Origin: Irpex lacteus
Lineage: Eukaryota > Basidiomycota > Agaricomycetes > Polyporales > Irpicaceae
Assembly (NCBI GenBank): GCA_001986395.2
Contig: MQVO02000011.1
Span: 558,001-622,000 of the forward strand
DNA length: 64,000 nucleotides
Direction: 5' to 3'
Part shown: positions 1 through 13,300 of the stretch, piece by piece
Layout: each line of letters opens with the position of its first letter
Numbering within the stretch: position 1 is the first letter of the stretch
Position numbers and translations under genes: made by a program
The notes under the pieces: model-generated
The model's input: the letters and a program-made list of their open reading frames with translations, nothing else
Databases searched by the model: none
What the model was told of the DNA's origin: nothing

Positions 1-621
1 GTTGCACGTCCCCATAGTCCCTTGCGTTCCTTCTTATCCTCGCGCTCACGATCGCCGCGATACGAGTATTCTGTACCATTATCCTCCGAAGGTTGTCGTT
101 GTAGCACATCAGGTGGAGGTGCCATCGCATGTGGGTCCAAGGCTCTTAGTATTCCAAGAGCAGCGGCTGCATTCTGCGGTGAAGCTGGCTTCTTGCGCAG
201 AACCTGGTCTTTGACACTGCTGGGCTTGGACGATGTGTGGGGCGCTGAGCCGTAGGGCGATGCTGCTCGCACAGAGTGGGGATTGACGAGGGGTGACGAT
301 GTACCTAGTATCAATGCACAAGACAGTCTGTATCCCCCATTGATAGACAGCCAGAAAGCAGTAGAGTCTCACCATCACTTGTGGTGGTGACCACATCCCA
401 ATGCTCATCTATCGATGCACGAACTGTACTGTGACGGTCTGCTATCGGATGTGGAGACGGCATGTGAGCATTGCTGCCCTACGAGCAAGCTTAGGTTACA
501 GCGGGTCAAATGAAACGAAGTATAACGGACATACATTCCGTTGTACGGGTGGGGGACCTGAGTTGGCTGTGTCTTTGGCGGGCTTGCTTTTGTTCTTTCC
601 TATTCCGAGTATGCTCTTCAT
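1..621 (-). CDS. Probable VHS-domain protein, N-terminal part (runs off left edge)
   Basis: Three exons can be joined in phase. Exon 1 starts at the ATG at 621 (MKSILGIGKNKSKPAK) and ends at 535 at a GTATGT donor. Exon 2 follows an acceptor near 453 and ends in DVVTTTSDG at a GTGAGA donor. Exon 3 begins near 300 and runs off the window. It reads VNPHSVRAASPYGSAPH, then AAAALGILRALDPH, then a charged tract with DREREDKKERKGLWGR. From memory of the family, this low-complexity N-terminus with an ALGILRALDP segment and a KKERKG-WGR linker precedes a VHS domain in many basidiomycete proteins. The VHS domain itself would lie outside the window, so that part is inference. VHS proteins act in ubiquitin and clathrin-dependent sorting at endosomes and the trans-Golgi. 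The gene structure is fairly sure; the family call is tentative. Confidence 0.5.
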
Positions 622-1058
622 GGCGGTCAAGAGAGACAAAAAGAAAGACTAGCAGCACGACCCCAGGGCGGAAGATGAGCGTAGGAATGAAGGAGAGGTT
701 GAATGATTTTGGGACAAGAACAAGCCTGACTGTTTAAGACGCCCAGACGCCCGCACTGCGGGCGATGCGCGTCGGGGACACGTGGGGTAGCCATCATACG
801 CGTCGGGATTAGATGAATTCATCAAACAGTCGCTTGACTATGGCCTGAGGCTGTAGCCCGCCACCGATGGCAGCGACCAGATCGGCGACGACCAGACTGA
901 TGTGGATTGTCGACGATTCTCGCAACATCGCAAACTTCCCCGCGGATGAAACCACTCCGGTGAGGTTTCAGTCATCAACAAGTTTCATTACATGTACTGT
1001 ACAAAGCCGATTTCTATGTAGCACTGGCCACAGCAATAAATACATCCATGTGAAGAAC
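622..1058. other. Intergenic: promoter of the VHS-like gene and 3' flank of the HEATR5 gene
   Basis: No convincing gene is seen here. Both neighbours are on the minus strand, so this stretch must hold the 3' UTR of the large HEAT gene and the promoter of the left gene. Short plus-strand ORFs lack recognisable protein features. Confidence 0.5.
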
Positions 1059-4000
1059 TTAGAAAGACCGCAATGATATCTGCGGCTTGTGTGATTCGGC
1101 GGCCGTAGATTTAGACCCACCCAAAGCCTGCCTGACCGAAGTCTCTAGGGCGTCCTTCAAATCGCTTGGTAACTTGCCGGTGGCCTCTTTGAAGGCAACC
1201 GGGGACGATGCCGCAAACTGCAGGACTTGCGCGATGGTTTGAGTATGCAGTGTAGACGGTGGAGTTTGTGAGGGATTCATGATCAATGTCATGATAGGCA
1301 GCAAGACTCCCAACAGTCGGGGCTCTGAGGACAATCAGGAACAGACCTTACACACCGAAAACACAACACTCACTCTGCTCTTCAGACGTGGAAGTGAAGA
1401 GTGCCGCAAAGGCCTTGAAAATCTCCCCAACAATTTGTATTTGTAGATCAGATGTCTTGCTGGATTCTGTCGCAGCGATCTTGGCCAGACACTCGATCAT
1501 ACCGGGCAACAGCAGTTTCGCGCATTGGCGCAGAGCGGAACTTCCGTGCAGAGATGCAATGATTAACGTTTTCGCGCAATGCGCCGCAGTGATTGACATC
1601 TTTGAGAAATGTTAGCCAAAGGAATCTGCTCCAGAATTAACAGATACGCGCCTCGTCAGAATCCAACAGACTTTGGGAGATCAAGAAGCAGCAGTGTTCG
1701 ATGACTGCCTGGCTCAGCTTCACTGTCGGAGGTAGAACGGTGAGTACGAGGACGGCCGCGAGAATGTTGCTCTTGATCTTTTTGCGACAGGCGGGACCTT
1801 CGCGACCTCTGATAGAGTTATGAGATTAACCGCAGATGATATCAAAGCGGGACCGACCAACCTCATAGCATCAATATTCACTAGGCAGGCTGACAATATA
1901 CCATGAACGATTCTCTCGAACTTTTCTTTCTCATGAGGAGAGCTTGGTACATTCTCGAGCAGCTTCTTCAACGATTGCAACGTGGGCCCGACCAAATCCA
2001 CTTCTGAGACCTCGTCCTTGAGAAGTTCTATTTCAACGTTGTCAATACAGCGTGGCCGTCAGAGCCAGAGCCAAACTTACCGTTATAAAGGCTGACAGCA
2101 ACTGTACGATAGTCTAGGCTCCGTCCCGCCTCACATGTTAGTGCAATAGCTGCAAACGCATCGAACCCGGCATTGATCAACTTCACTCTATCCAGCGGCG
2201 TTGAAGAGTCCTCTGGTTCATCCATGTCAGTATTAGCAGCATCAAAGAGTATATGCAGCAACACACGGGTCATGTTTTCACGAGGATTGATTGCACGCTT
2301 GAGAATATAGGCGCAGATTCTGAGGCAGTGCGTCTGTGGCGGCGACGTGCTATCTACTTGGCTACATGGGAGAGTTCAGTACATGACATCGCCGTCAATG
2401 ACAATATATCTCACCTTTGGCCCTTGACATTTTCTGCCAAACTAGCTAATGTCTCAACGAGGTTGATCTGGACGGTCACAGGCTCCGTTAACGCCATCCT
2501 GTAGCAGAGAGTGACGAGCTCCTCGAAGATTGCAACATCGCGGAATGCGTTCCCGGCATACTTATTCTGCACGAGGCACTTCAGTGCTCTAAGGGCAATG
2601 ATAGTACTCTTCACGTTTTGCTGTCCTGAGTCGGGAGACGATGTCACCAATGCTTCAAATACGAGACCGAAGATGACGAAGAAGAACGTTGTGGGATGGT
2701 CAGTGTTTCCGTTCAGAGTAGCAATGGCGTCGGCATCTGAGGGTTCACGACCGTCCATGGCCACGCGGATGAACGGATCGCCATCCTCCATGGCGCTTGT
2801 GACCGCTTGTAAGATCACGGACCAGGCATCACGATAGTACTGCCATGACGAACACATCAGCACGACACATCTAATGACTGTAAAGAACAATGTTACCGGT
2901 AGCAAAACCTCTTTTCCTAGACTTGCGTGGGACGAATCTACCGCACCAGCAGAGGTATCGTCCAACAGTTCCGTACCCGCCCTGATGCTCGCATAATCCC
3001 GTAACGCACCGATCCATTGTGCAGCCAATACCTTTTTGTACGGTTTGACAATGTCTGCGAGATACTTCTGCGAATGACTGGCGATCTGCAATTCGGCCCA
3101 AGCCGACAGTACAGCGATACGCAGCATGACGGATGCATTGGGCCCCAAATCAACGGCATCACCGAGACGCAGTAAGGCCGACTCTGAGCGGATGAATGAG
3201 ATAAACTACCACGGCCAGATAACGTGACTCTTACCTTGACATTGCTCTAGTGCAGATGTGAGAAGTTTCAGGATACGCCCCATCCGATTCACATCCTTGA
3301 CCACCCCCGATCCGACGAACACAGCGCAAGACTTGATCGCAGACGCCAGAATTTCGGGAGTAGAATCCGCAGCGAACGCAGGTGTCAATGCCGCCGTGAT
3401 AGGTGCTTGATATTGTTCCAGGAGGAGAGCATCTTCGAAGTCCGGGTCGGGGGAAGTAGCAAAGATCTACATGAATTGAGCATTATTTACCTGTACGCGC
3501 GATGCGTCTCGGTAAAACGCACCTCAATGACATCCTGTAAGACGGTAAGTCCTTCCAGTCGGATCTCCATGACATGGGCAGCCGATGCGGTAAACGCGAT
3601 CTTGATGAGGTCGGAGATACGAGATATCAGCAGTCGAGGTAGCGCAATTCCCTGGGCTCGAGCAAAGGCCGCGTCGAGGTGTTCTCTTCGACCCGAGCTG
3701 GCCACGGTGACACAGATTTCATGGAGACACTGCAACGCATACAACTGGGTTCTCCACCGTGCTGTTGAACGTGCTGCTCCTCCAGCTTCGTCCATGCCTG
3801 GGTCAATACTGAGCGACTGGCCTTCGTCATCAAGGTCGTTCCTCTTCGACGCGGCATCACCAGCTTGCTGAGATGCTGTTGTGCGTGACATGATACGTTG
3901 GCAAAGATCAATCCACGCGGATGGGTTGAACACGACCGTTTGCTGGAGCCAAGACGTGATGACATTGCGAACACCTGCCACTGAGGAATCATCATCTAGC

Positions 4001-7000
4001 ATTGCGAACAGTTCTTCGACAAGCTGATCGCCGCCCAGTCGCGAGATAGTCAAAACGTCTTTCTGTACCAGCTGGTACAATGCGTTGATAGAGGCCATCT
4101 TGAGCGGCCGACGAGTGGAGCCTAGATAGCCACGGAACTTGGACACTAGCGTGGGCACGTCAATATGTTCGGGGGTGAAAATGAGAAGGTGCTGAACGCA
4201 GCGAATGGCTTCGACGCATACACCATCGTCGTCTTCGCGAATGAATTGTTGAACTAGATCAAGTACCAAAGTCCTCGTGCGAGCCGACTCCTGAATATCT
4301 GGTCCAACAACGGTGATCACAGCGTCTATAGCCTGGCAGAGAGCTTGATAGAGCGGCAGTTCTCCGCTCATGTTGACATAGTTCAGCGCACCTCCTTCTG
4401 GTTCGTGTGTCTCAAGCATATATGCGCGTAGAAGCAACCCGAGAGTGCTAGGTACGTAGGATGCGTAGGCCAAGCTTGCAGCGTCGATAACTTGTGCCAA
4501 GGCTCGCAAGGCCCAGAAGTTCACGACAGGGTGGGGATCGTTGATGAGGGACATCAGGACGTGAACAGTCGTTTTCAAAAGAGGACCTGCGGCGAGACCG
4601 CCAACGTGACCGTAGATGGATCCAAAGGCCAGCGCACAGCCTGCTCTACCGTACGGATCACGATTACTGACGACTTCGTTGACAAGAGTCTTGATCTGGC
4701 TGGTCAAGAAATTTGTGCCGGCCAAGGAAGCCAGTCGCCCTATAGCTTCGCTGCCCGCCTTTCGAAGGAGAAGATCTCCATCCACAAGAACAGCCTACAA
4801 GGAGTAAGTATCAGATCAGCGAAGTTAAACCCCCACTATACCTTGAGCAGTTCTGCTAAAGGCGCAGAGACCTGAGAGTTGCCTAACGTGTCTGATAGTT
4901 GGCGAGAATGGGTGGCAGCATTTCGAAGGGCCCATACGAGGGCAATCGCGCTATTGATCAGAACGGCTGCCTTGCGACCTGAGTTCTTCTCCACCTTGGC
5001 AGAGGCGGTAGCCTCAACGAGTTGACTAACCGTCTTCGTCATAGATGAGAGGTCTTGCAAAGGTAATAATTCTGCGAAAATTTGGATCGCCTCGTTAACC
5101 GCAGCGGTTGACGCGGGCGGTGTCTGCGCCTCCTCTCCATCTGAGTTGGGCTGCTGCGCGAGACATAGGATCATGGGATCGTGCTCCCAGGAGCGCAGGA
5201 TAGGTTTATTGACCTGAAACGGGTGTGAACTTCGTGAGCACAATCGAATGAACTTGAAAGCTCACCAAGCTGTCCAAAGAAGCGTCGATCAGATCACGGT
5301 TCACCCAATCACTTGTGCCCTCCACGATCTTCCCAGAAAGGTCTTCCTCAACTTCGATATCCGTCACACCATAGGCATAGCAATCGGTGCTCTGCCATAT
5401 ACTTGTGAACGCCCCAGAGGATGTGGCAATCGCGGCCTGAACAGAAGATCCGCTGTAGCCATCGAGACTCGCGAACAAAGTAACGGCAGTCTGCAGCAAT
5501 GAGGTTTGCGTTGACTCTGTAACCTTTGATACCCCAAGGGCAGAGAAGCACTGGAAGATCCTCGATTTGAACAGCGCGTCCATCCCTACGAGAGTCAACC
5601 CCCTCCCATCAGCTTGTGGCACCTGATCCTGCGGTTCTTCCACACGTTGTCCGGAGAACATAGAGGAAAATTGGAGGGCATTGGTTAGCAGCGAAGTCAC
5701 TCGTCTCGCAACATCAACAGTGACAAGAATGGGCGAGTTGTGCTTGAGGAAGCAGTAGATAGCGCGTAAAGCATTTTCTCGCACGGCAAGGAGGAACAGC
5801 CATTCGGAAGCACTTCGTCCGGAGAGTCCATCCTTAGTCGTCGGTTTGGGTAGAGCGTTCCGCCAGAGAAGTAGAAGCTGTGGTAGATGTGCACGAACGA
5901 AGTTGGGACCAAGCGTCATGAGAGAGGCGATCAATGTCCATGCAACTTCGATCTCTACTTTGGCCACTTTGACATCGTGCTCGCCGGCTCGCTTCAATAG
6001 TTGCACTGCGATGTAGAACGCATTTGCGCTAATGTCGTATGAAACGTAGAGCGGGCGCTGCGGAATTAAGGAGAGTAGGCCCGCTAGACCATACGCGCGG
6101 CCGAGCACCCTGTTGTTGATGTCTGAGGGGGCAGCCGGAGTGATCAACGCAGCGAGATCGTTCTGTAGCAGCTCAACCAAGTTCAAGAGAACCTTCGGTA
6201 GACGTAGTGGTGTCGAATAGCAGAAGCAGCGCAAAGTCCACGCAGCGGTGATTCGTACTGTGTGAACGGGGTGCGTGAGCAGAGTAGTGAGCGGGTCCAC
6301 TAAAGCATCCTAACATTTCGTCAATATTGTATCGAGCACGAGCACATACAGCGGTGTCTCACCTGTACGGGAGCAGGTGCGTTACCCAGCTGTTGTAGGA
6401 GACCGGCGACTTCGCGCAACGCGATCGTCAGTACCAGCGGGCTCGGTGCCGTCTGCCCAGGCATCATCGCAGGCCAACGTTTCAAATACGCGTTAGAGAG
6501 CTCCTGGATACCAGATATCTGTGCCTGCTCGCCCAGCATTCGGATGCCCACCAGATCGCGAAGCACGAGACCGACGAGTGTGCGCACGAACACTATCTCG
6601 TATCGCGAGCCTGTGTTACGTGGATTTGAGACGATCTCTGTCATTAGATGGCTGACAATCAGGGCGTAGTTGTTTTCGACGAACGACGTCCCCAGCTCCT
6701 TGAACAAGGCGGTATAGCAGTCAAAGATTCCAATTCGGGTCCGTCGAGTGGTGTTAGGCTTGTTGAATTGGATAGCAAGTTGCGAGAGCATTTCTTGGGG
6801 AGTAAGGAGTCGTTTCACTTCCTGAGGAGGCGGAGTCGGCTCGTCGTCCTCAGCTTGAGTTAAGCTGTCTCCCTTCTTTGCCTTCTTGGAGGGTTCAGGT
6901 AGCGTAATGACATGTTCCGTCTGCGTGGATGCAAGTAAGAATGCGGAGAGCTTGGCCAGGGCGAGTCGGGTTGGTTGGTCTGCAGCATCGAGCTGCCTTG

Positions 7001-8005
7001 TGCACAATACCACCAGCTGCTCCACGTCAGGCAGTGACTTCGCGCTATCGCCGAATGGGAACAGTAGGGGAATGACCTACTCACTGTCAATCAAATGAGC
7101 GAGAAAAAGTAGCAACAATGACGTACCGTCGTCGCTGCTCGTATTACCGGAAATGCTTTATCACTGAGCGCAGACCGCATCTGTTTGACCGCATCTCGCA
7201 AAAGAGAATCAGTGAGTGCACGTTTGGCTGTGGAAATAGCTTTCTCCAAAGTCACTATAGCGTGGTATCGAATAATGGTGGCCTGATGATTGCATATATG
7301 TCAGTAAAATAACAGGAGTCCGGAGGAGACACGTACGTTCGATGACCTGCACAACTTCAAGCACATCGTGGTAGTCTCGACCATCAGCGACATTATCTAC
7401 GAACGCGTGAGTCTTTGTGGCTTGGAGGGAGTATAGAAACGCACCTGGCTACCGAAGTTCTTCATGAGCTCGCCGATAACATAGAGAGCCGCACTGAAGT
7501 ATCGTTACCATCAGCTCTTCGAATGACACACTTCATTCATCCTTACACGCGATGTACATCCTTGGCTGCTGACTTGGTGTCTCCAGGAATCTTCAACAGT
7601 GCCTGCACAGTATCAAAGAGGGACCTGGTATCTGCCTTGCTGTAAACATGTACGAGCGATTGCGCTACTAGTTGGCGTAAAGGTCTTCCGGGAAGAGGAT
7701 ATGGTTCCGGTGCAGTGATGATTTTCAGAAGAGCTTCGACTAGTGATTTCTGGATATCCTTCAAGTCTTCCTATAACGAAAATGTCAATGCACTGAAGGT
7801 CAACATCTCATTGTGAATGACTGGGTACGTACTGCGCTTGCACGCTGCAATGCCTTCTCATTAGCCCCCAGCCACTGGAATATGTACACCTCGCCATTCT
7901 CGCCTCCAAGGTTTGTCTAGTACAGGTCAGAGCTATTCAGCATACTAAACTCCATGTGCGTACCTCGTCGATTACGGGGTCGATGCTGGACGAGTCCTCG
8001 GACAT
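1059..8005 (-). CDS. HEATR5/Laa1-type HEAT-repeat protein
   Basis: A multi-exon gene of about 2,000 residues. It starts at ATG 8005 (MSEDSSSIDPVIDE) and stops at TAA 1059-1061. The N-terminus carries the block ENGEVYIFQWLGANEKAL, then VEALLKIITAPEPYPLPGR with SLVHVYSKADTRSLFDTVQ, then AALYVIGELMKNFGSQ. These match the start of animal HEATR5A/B and yeast Laa1. The rest is alpha-helical HEAT-like repeats, including a long uninterrupted exon at 4785-3487. Near the junction of exons at 7025-6321 there is an acidic, Lys/Pro-rich insert (EPSKKAKKGDSLTQAEDDEP). Family members bind the AP-1 clathrin adaptor and support trans-Golgi/endosome cargo sorting, so a cytosolic, membrane-recruited scaffold is expected. 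It is divergently transcribed from the E2 gene. The family call is confident; individual small exons were not all resolved. Confidence 0.85.
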
Positions 8006-8346
8006 GGTGTGTAGGTAACACGGCTGTTACCGCACACGAGCGCACTTTGAGATCTCGCGTCTCCTACACCGACGCAGGCTTGCTTCAGACCAACGAGTAA
8101 CACGCTGCTCCCAACGTGGGCGATAAAAGTACAGATATTTTGCAGAAAATGCTGATCAGGCGTTCCGTTGCGTGCGACGAAGGTTGCGGAAGCTGAGAGA
8201 GTTGGACCGGCTCTGTGCTGAACTTGGCTCCGTTTGCCTAATTCCATAATCCTTGCGCTTTGTGCCTCTTTCCAGCCTACCACCACCATCCGCCCTCAAA
8301 TTCATCGATTCTCTGCTCTCCGCTGACTTCGTCAGTAGCAACGACG
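8006..8346. promoter_or_regulatory. Divergent promoter region, HEATR5 / E2 enzyme
   Basis: A 341-bp gap lies between two ATGs facing away from each other. No clear TATA box is seen, unlike the accessory genes further right. A pyrimidine-rich stretch precedes the E2 start. Confidence 0.5.
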
Positions 8347-9273
8347 ATGGCCTCCACAACACCCACCAGCACACCCTCTAACACGCTTCTCCTTCGTCGG
8401 CAGCTGAACGAGCTCACCAAGCGACCCGTCGAAGGTTTCTCCGCAGGTACTGTAGATAACCCTTCTACTACATCGATCGTTCAAACAATACTTAATAGTC
8501 GCCTTCGCATTCGAAAGGCCTCGTCGATGACAATAATCTATACGAATGGGAGGTCATGATCATCGGGTATGTAGGAGTGCCTGTCTTGCGATGCCATCTC
8601 GCTCATCTTCGATCTTGCATTACAGCCCGCCGGACACATTGTAGTACGTGGCTTTGTAGCAAAGTAGCGGCACCACCCCTCACAATGCTCTACCTGCAGT
8701 GAAGGCGGATTCTTCAAGGCCCGTCTGACGTTCCCCGAAGACTTCCCCATCCAGCCTCCCAAGTTACGCTTTATCACACCCATGTGGCACCCAAACAGTA
8801 TGTCGCAAAACCTTTTCAATATTGCGTAGTATTGAATCTTGCATAGTCTATCCAGATGGCGTCGTATGCATCTCCATCCTGGTACGTCAAACGATCACCT
8901 ATGGCCAATCAGTATCTGACCGTTTTTCAGCACCCCCCTGGTGAGGACCAGTACGGGTATGAAGACTCTGGCGAAAGATGGTTGCCTATACACACAGTCG
9001 AATCTATCGTAGGTTATTTGTCGGATGTCTGATCACCACTGTTCTAACTTCGACATTTTTAGCTCTTGAGCGTTATCTCCCTCCTTTCCTCAGATCGGCC
9101 GAACACCGATAGTCCAGCCAACGTCGATGCAGCTAAGGAAGTACGAGAGAACTTCGACTGTAAGTTTCTTTATCCTTTTGATGCAATGTAAAGGCTTATA
9201 TTTTGATTTTTCAGCATACAAGAAGAAGGTTCGACGTCTTGTGCGCAGGAGTGCTGAGGAAGCTTTCGATTAG
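8347..9273 (+). CDS. Ubiquitin-conjugating enzyme E2, UBE2G1 / Ubc15 type
   Basis: Transfers ubiquitin from E1 to substrates, usually with an E3 partner. The protein of about 170 residues is spread over seven or so small exons. ATG 8347 gives MASTTPTSTPSNTLLLRRQL, followed by NELTKRPVEGFSAG. Exon 2 reads DDNNLYEWEVMIIGPPDTL, then GGFFKARLTFPEDFPIQPPK and MWHPN, which joins IYPDGVVCISIL across a GTATGT-TAG intron. This gives the HPN motif and the catalytic Cys. The acidic-loop insertion GEDQYGYEDSGERWLPIHT, followed by VISLLSS and SPANVDAAKEVRENFD, is typical of the UBE2G1/S. pombe Ubc15 class and separates it from short-loop E2s. The end is KKKVRRLVRRSAEEAFD and TAG 9271-9273. Likely cytosolic. 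Confidence 0.93.
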
Positions 9274-10308
9274 CGCATTCTCGCATGACGATTCCTCTTC
9301 TCTTTGTGTCGGTTATTGTGTCACTGTTCTTTGCCATTCATCGATGTTTGTGTATTTTATCGCTCTCCAATCGCACAATGTCAAGTTCTTCCCTCGTTTT
9401 TCAGTTCATACAATATCCAGCATGTTCTTACATGATATACACAGCAAGTTCTTCATAAAGTACTCACCACACTACTACTGTATCAGCACGGAACAGCGTC
9501 GTCAAGGAAAGTCATCCCGATGTAAATATAAACCGACTGGTGAATGCAGTCCCTTAGGCCTTATCAATAGCCAAACTGTCAGGTGCACCTTGTATAACAG
9601 TCCTCCTCAAACAACATCCCTAACGCATTGCTAATCTAAACATGTATGTCTTGTGCCGAATTATCGGTTGGTTACCTGCTGATTCCGAGTCATACTTGTA
9701 GATAGGAAGGAGTTCAATACGCAAGAATAGCTGTGGAATATTCTACTGTGTATTCAGTTGCTCTTTGGGAATACTATGGCTAATCATCGCAAGCATGTGC
9801 CGGGTGCACAGTGGCACAAGGTACGAACGTGCAAGCACAGGTGCTTGACCGTTGGACCGCAACAGTCGACAGTCTCGCACAGTGTAAGATATGAGAACGA
9901 GCTTGAGAAATAATATGCATACCGGACGACACCGCGGTGACTGGTGGCTCTGGCGGGGAAGACGACAGGCGGAGGGAAGTGGCGGGATGAGGCGGAGGAG
10001 ATCGTCGGAGGAATGCCATAAAAGGAAGTCTAGGAGCAAATGACTCGGGCCAATTGGCAGTGACGGCGCCTCAGCCGTCTCCTCTTCAACGACCACGACG
10101 GCCAACACAGCAATTCTCTCAGCTTCTGACTCACCTCTCTCATCTGGACTCATCGTATCTTCATCAGGGACATTTGTCGTTATAACCCTTTCTTGTCTTG
10201 CATTAGCTTGCAACGGCACACCTTTGACACTCACATCCCTTCGCTTTCCAATCTCCTTGTATCTTTGTGCTTCATCCCATCTATTATTCTCGCCTTATAT
10301 CTTGTTTA
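9274..10308. other. Intergenic: E2 3' flank and BCAS3-like promoter
   Basis: About 1 kb with no supported gene. ORFs are present on both strands, the longest on the minus strand at 10234-9743, but they show no domain, no plausible splice structure and no recognisable sequence. The last 250 bp before 10309 are pyrimidine-rich, as expected for a leader of the next gene. Confidence 0.5.
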
Positions 10309-13300
10309 ATGCCAGTCAAGACCAACAAACGCAATGCCAGGAAACAACAACACAATGAACCAGAAGACATGTACTCTAATTCAATCATCGACCTCGACGA
10401 CTCCGGCACTTCCCCGCCACTGTACATTCCTCCACCCAACTTCAGGCCCCTCTCTCCACTCTCCGAACCAGAACCGGACAGTGGGCGAGAGACTATGACA
10501 TATAATTTGCATGGATTTGATGATGACGAGCATGAACCTCCTCTCGTGTCTCCCGTGGCCGTGGCGCATCCTCAGGCGGTATCTCTACCCCCTCAGCCAC
10601 CGCCTGTCAACATCGAGACATGGGCTCAAAGAGAGGTTATGGACACGCCCGCAGTATCCCAGGCAGGACATGTTAGGTCTCCCATTCTAGCTCGGTGAGT
10701 AACCTGTGCTTATCTATAGTGTGTGGCGTGGCAAGCACAACGTAGGCAGGGGTCGAATGACCAGTATGAATTGGTGGCAGGCGGCGAGGTGCTCGATGAA
10801 TGCAATATCTACTGCTTACTGATTGGCTATTGTACTCCCAGAGAACCGTCAACGCTGGAGTCCTTTTCACGGACGATCCGCAGCTATGTCCCCTCCTCCA
10901 TTCCAATACCCTCGGCGTCACCCACTCCGCCACGCGTATCACGTCCCGTCTCGTTCGGCAGCTTTCTGACGCCTTCGAGAGTCGGTACACCAGCCACTCG
11001 GGTGCTCTCACCACCGACCCCAGCTCGTCGGTCTCGCGGTAGCGATGTGCATGTCGACCAACGACGTCATTCCACTGAGTGGCGGACTCAATTCGCTGAA
11101 GATGAGCTGCACTCACCCGTATTCAATCTCGACGAGGACGCGCAGAGCCCTGTCTCGCAAACACGGTATCCCAGTGGCGACCACGGCGATGATATTATGT
11201 GGTCACGATGGGACACCTTGCCCGCTAACGACAGTGGTCTTGCCAGGTGCGTTTCAATACCTTATTGATGACATTACAATGCAGCCAGTGCTGATAATGC
11301 GGCAGGCGCGTCCTCGTCCTCGGGTACCGCACCGGGCTCCAGGTGTGGGATTGCACGGATCTGGGCTCGATCTCCGAGATTCTTAACTTAAGCGACGCAC
11401 GATGGACCGACATTCATTCTGCCCAGGTACTCCCGAGTCCGGGCCTGGCGCCTGACCCTCTTTCTGAGCATCGTCCGCTGTTCGGTATTCTGTGCGTATC
11501 TATCACGTCTTCCTATAAGCTCATCGCTCATCTTTTTGCAGTCAAGCCTCGCATGACGGAGAGAAGCTGTTGTTCTATTCACTTAGAACGCATAAGGTCA
11601 TCCATACCTCTAGCTTCCAAGGCCTTGTTTCTTTCGTCCCCGGCCCACAGTACATCGTCGTGGTACGTCTACGTTGATGTTAGTATGCAGTACATTTTTG
11701 ATCCCCTTTTTTCAGGCCACCACCCAGCCTCAAGCCTTGCACGTTATCTCATCTTCAACCTTCACAACGTTGTACAGTGTTCCTTCATCCATTATCTTAC
11801 CATTCGCACATACAGCAACAGAAACAAACAACAATACTGTAACATCACCAAGACATTTAGAACAATCCTCAACTCAATATCTACATACTTCAGCGATACC
11901 CCAACCCATCTTCGCATATCATAATCGCCTTCTTGCATTTGCGTCTATTCCAGTGACCCCTGATGCCACTAAACAATCGTCCTCCCGCACCCCGCGCACT
12001 GCTTTGCCGGAGGTCCAGCAAGACTCTGCACTGAAACTTCCGATGTCGCAAGCAGAGCTTGGCAACGCGGCTATGAAGATTGGTGGAAGCGTACTCAGTG
12101 GAATGAAGGTCTTGGGTGGTATGGCGTTCACCGCAGCGCGCGCTGGTGTCACGGCTGCCATTTCTGGCGACCCCACTCAGGCGTCCACTACCAATTATTC
12201 TCCGCCTGCACCGGGCAAATTCTATTCGAGGAGCGCGCCTGCTGCCAGTGGAGGACCGTATCTCGAGCCATTGTCGGCTGCTTCAGACCCAACAAATGGA
12301 CATACTGGTCAACTACCGGATTCTCCCTCGCTACGAGAGGAGCGCCCTCATCCGAAGGGCGGATATTCTATCACCGTTTACGACCTCGGTCCTTTGAAGT
12401 ACGGAGCGACTGCGCCGAGAACGGTAGCCGAGTTTGTTGTGAGGAGGGATCAGCCTGTCAGCAAGATCACTTTCTCGGACGACGGCACTTCTTTGGTTGT
12501 CGCTTTCAAGGACGGCCAGACTATGAAGGTGTTCAAGTTGCGACCTACGCCCTCAACATACGCAGGTCTTGATCATCTCGACGGCAGGTCGCGCAGAGGT
12601 TCTTCTGGTCATGCTGCGTCAGGTGCGGAGCGTCAGCTCAATGCACCATCTCATATCTATGACCTCAAGCGCGGTCGCACATCTGGACTTGTGGAAAGCT
12701 TGGACTGGGCTTCTGACGGACGGTGGATTGGTGTTGGTACGAGGAAGAGAACGATTCATCTGTTCGCTACGAACCCATATGGTGGTCCGTCTGACGACGA
12801 TAGTCACCTAGAAGGGCGGGTTGTGAACATTAAAGAACTCGTAAGTCCATGTCATCCTCCCAGCTCGTACGAATAGTCATCGTTCTTCAGCAACCTTTCC
12901 CTACTGAACTTGACCCAATAATGCGAATTCGAGCATTGAAGCCGCGTCGGGCTGATCAACCTCTTCTCCCGCTCGCGTTCACCTTCGTCCCCCGCCCAGC
13001 GTTTACCCAGCCAACGGAGTCCCACGCGCGCAACTTCTCACCGTCTTCGTCTCCATCCTCTGGACGTTCAATCCCTACCTCGCCTACTCACTCCACTGGT
13101 GATCGCACCGGGCAAGACCAGGACGTTTTAGTGTTCGACCCGCTTGACGGCATGCTCTCATTAAGACGTCTCACCCCATCGAAGCGCACGCAGGAACAAT
13201 CGAGTCCCTCGGCACAGTCTCCCCGTGTGAACGCTAGTATATCTTTGCCTGGGGTCAGTACTATTCATCGACTGGCCGGCGCGGCGACGTCCGCAGATAG

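Noticed and set aside
9743..10234. Minus-strand ORF of 163 codons between the E2 and BCAS3-like genes
   Set aside because: No recognisable motif, no splice partners, low-complexity content; it overlaps the likely leader of the BCAS3-like gene.
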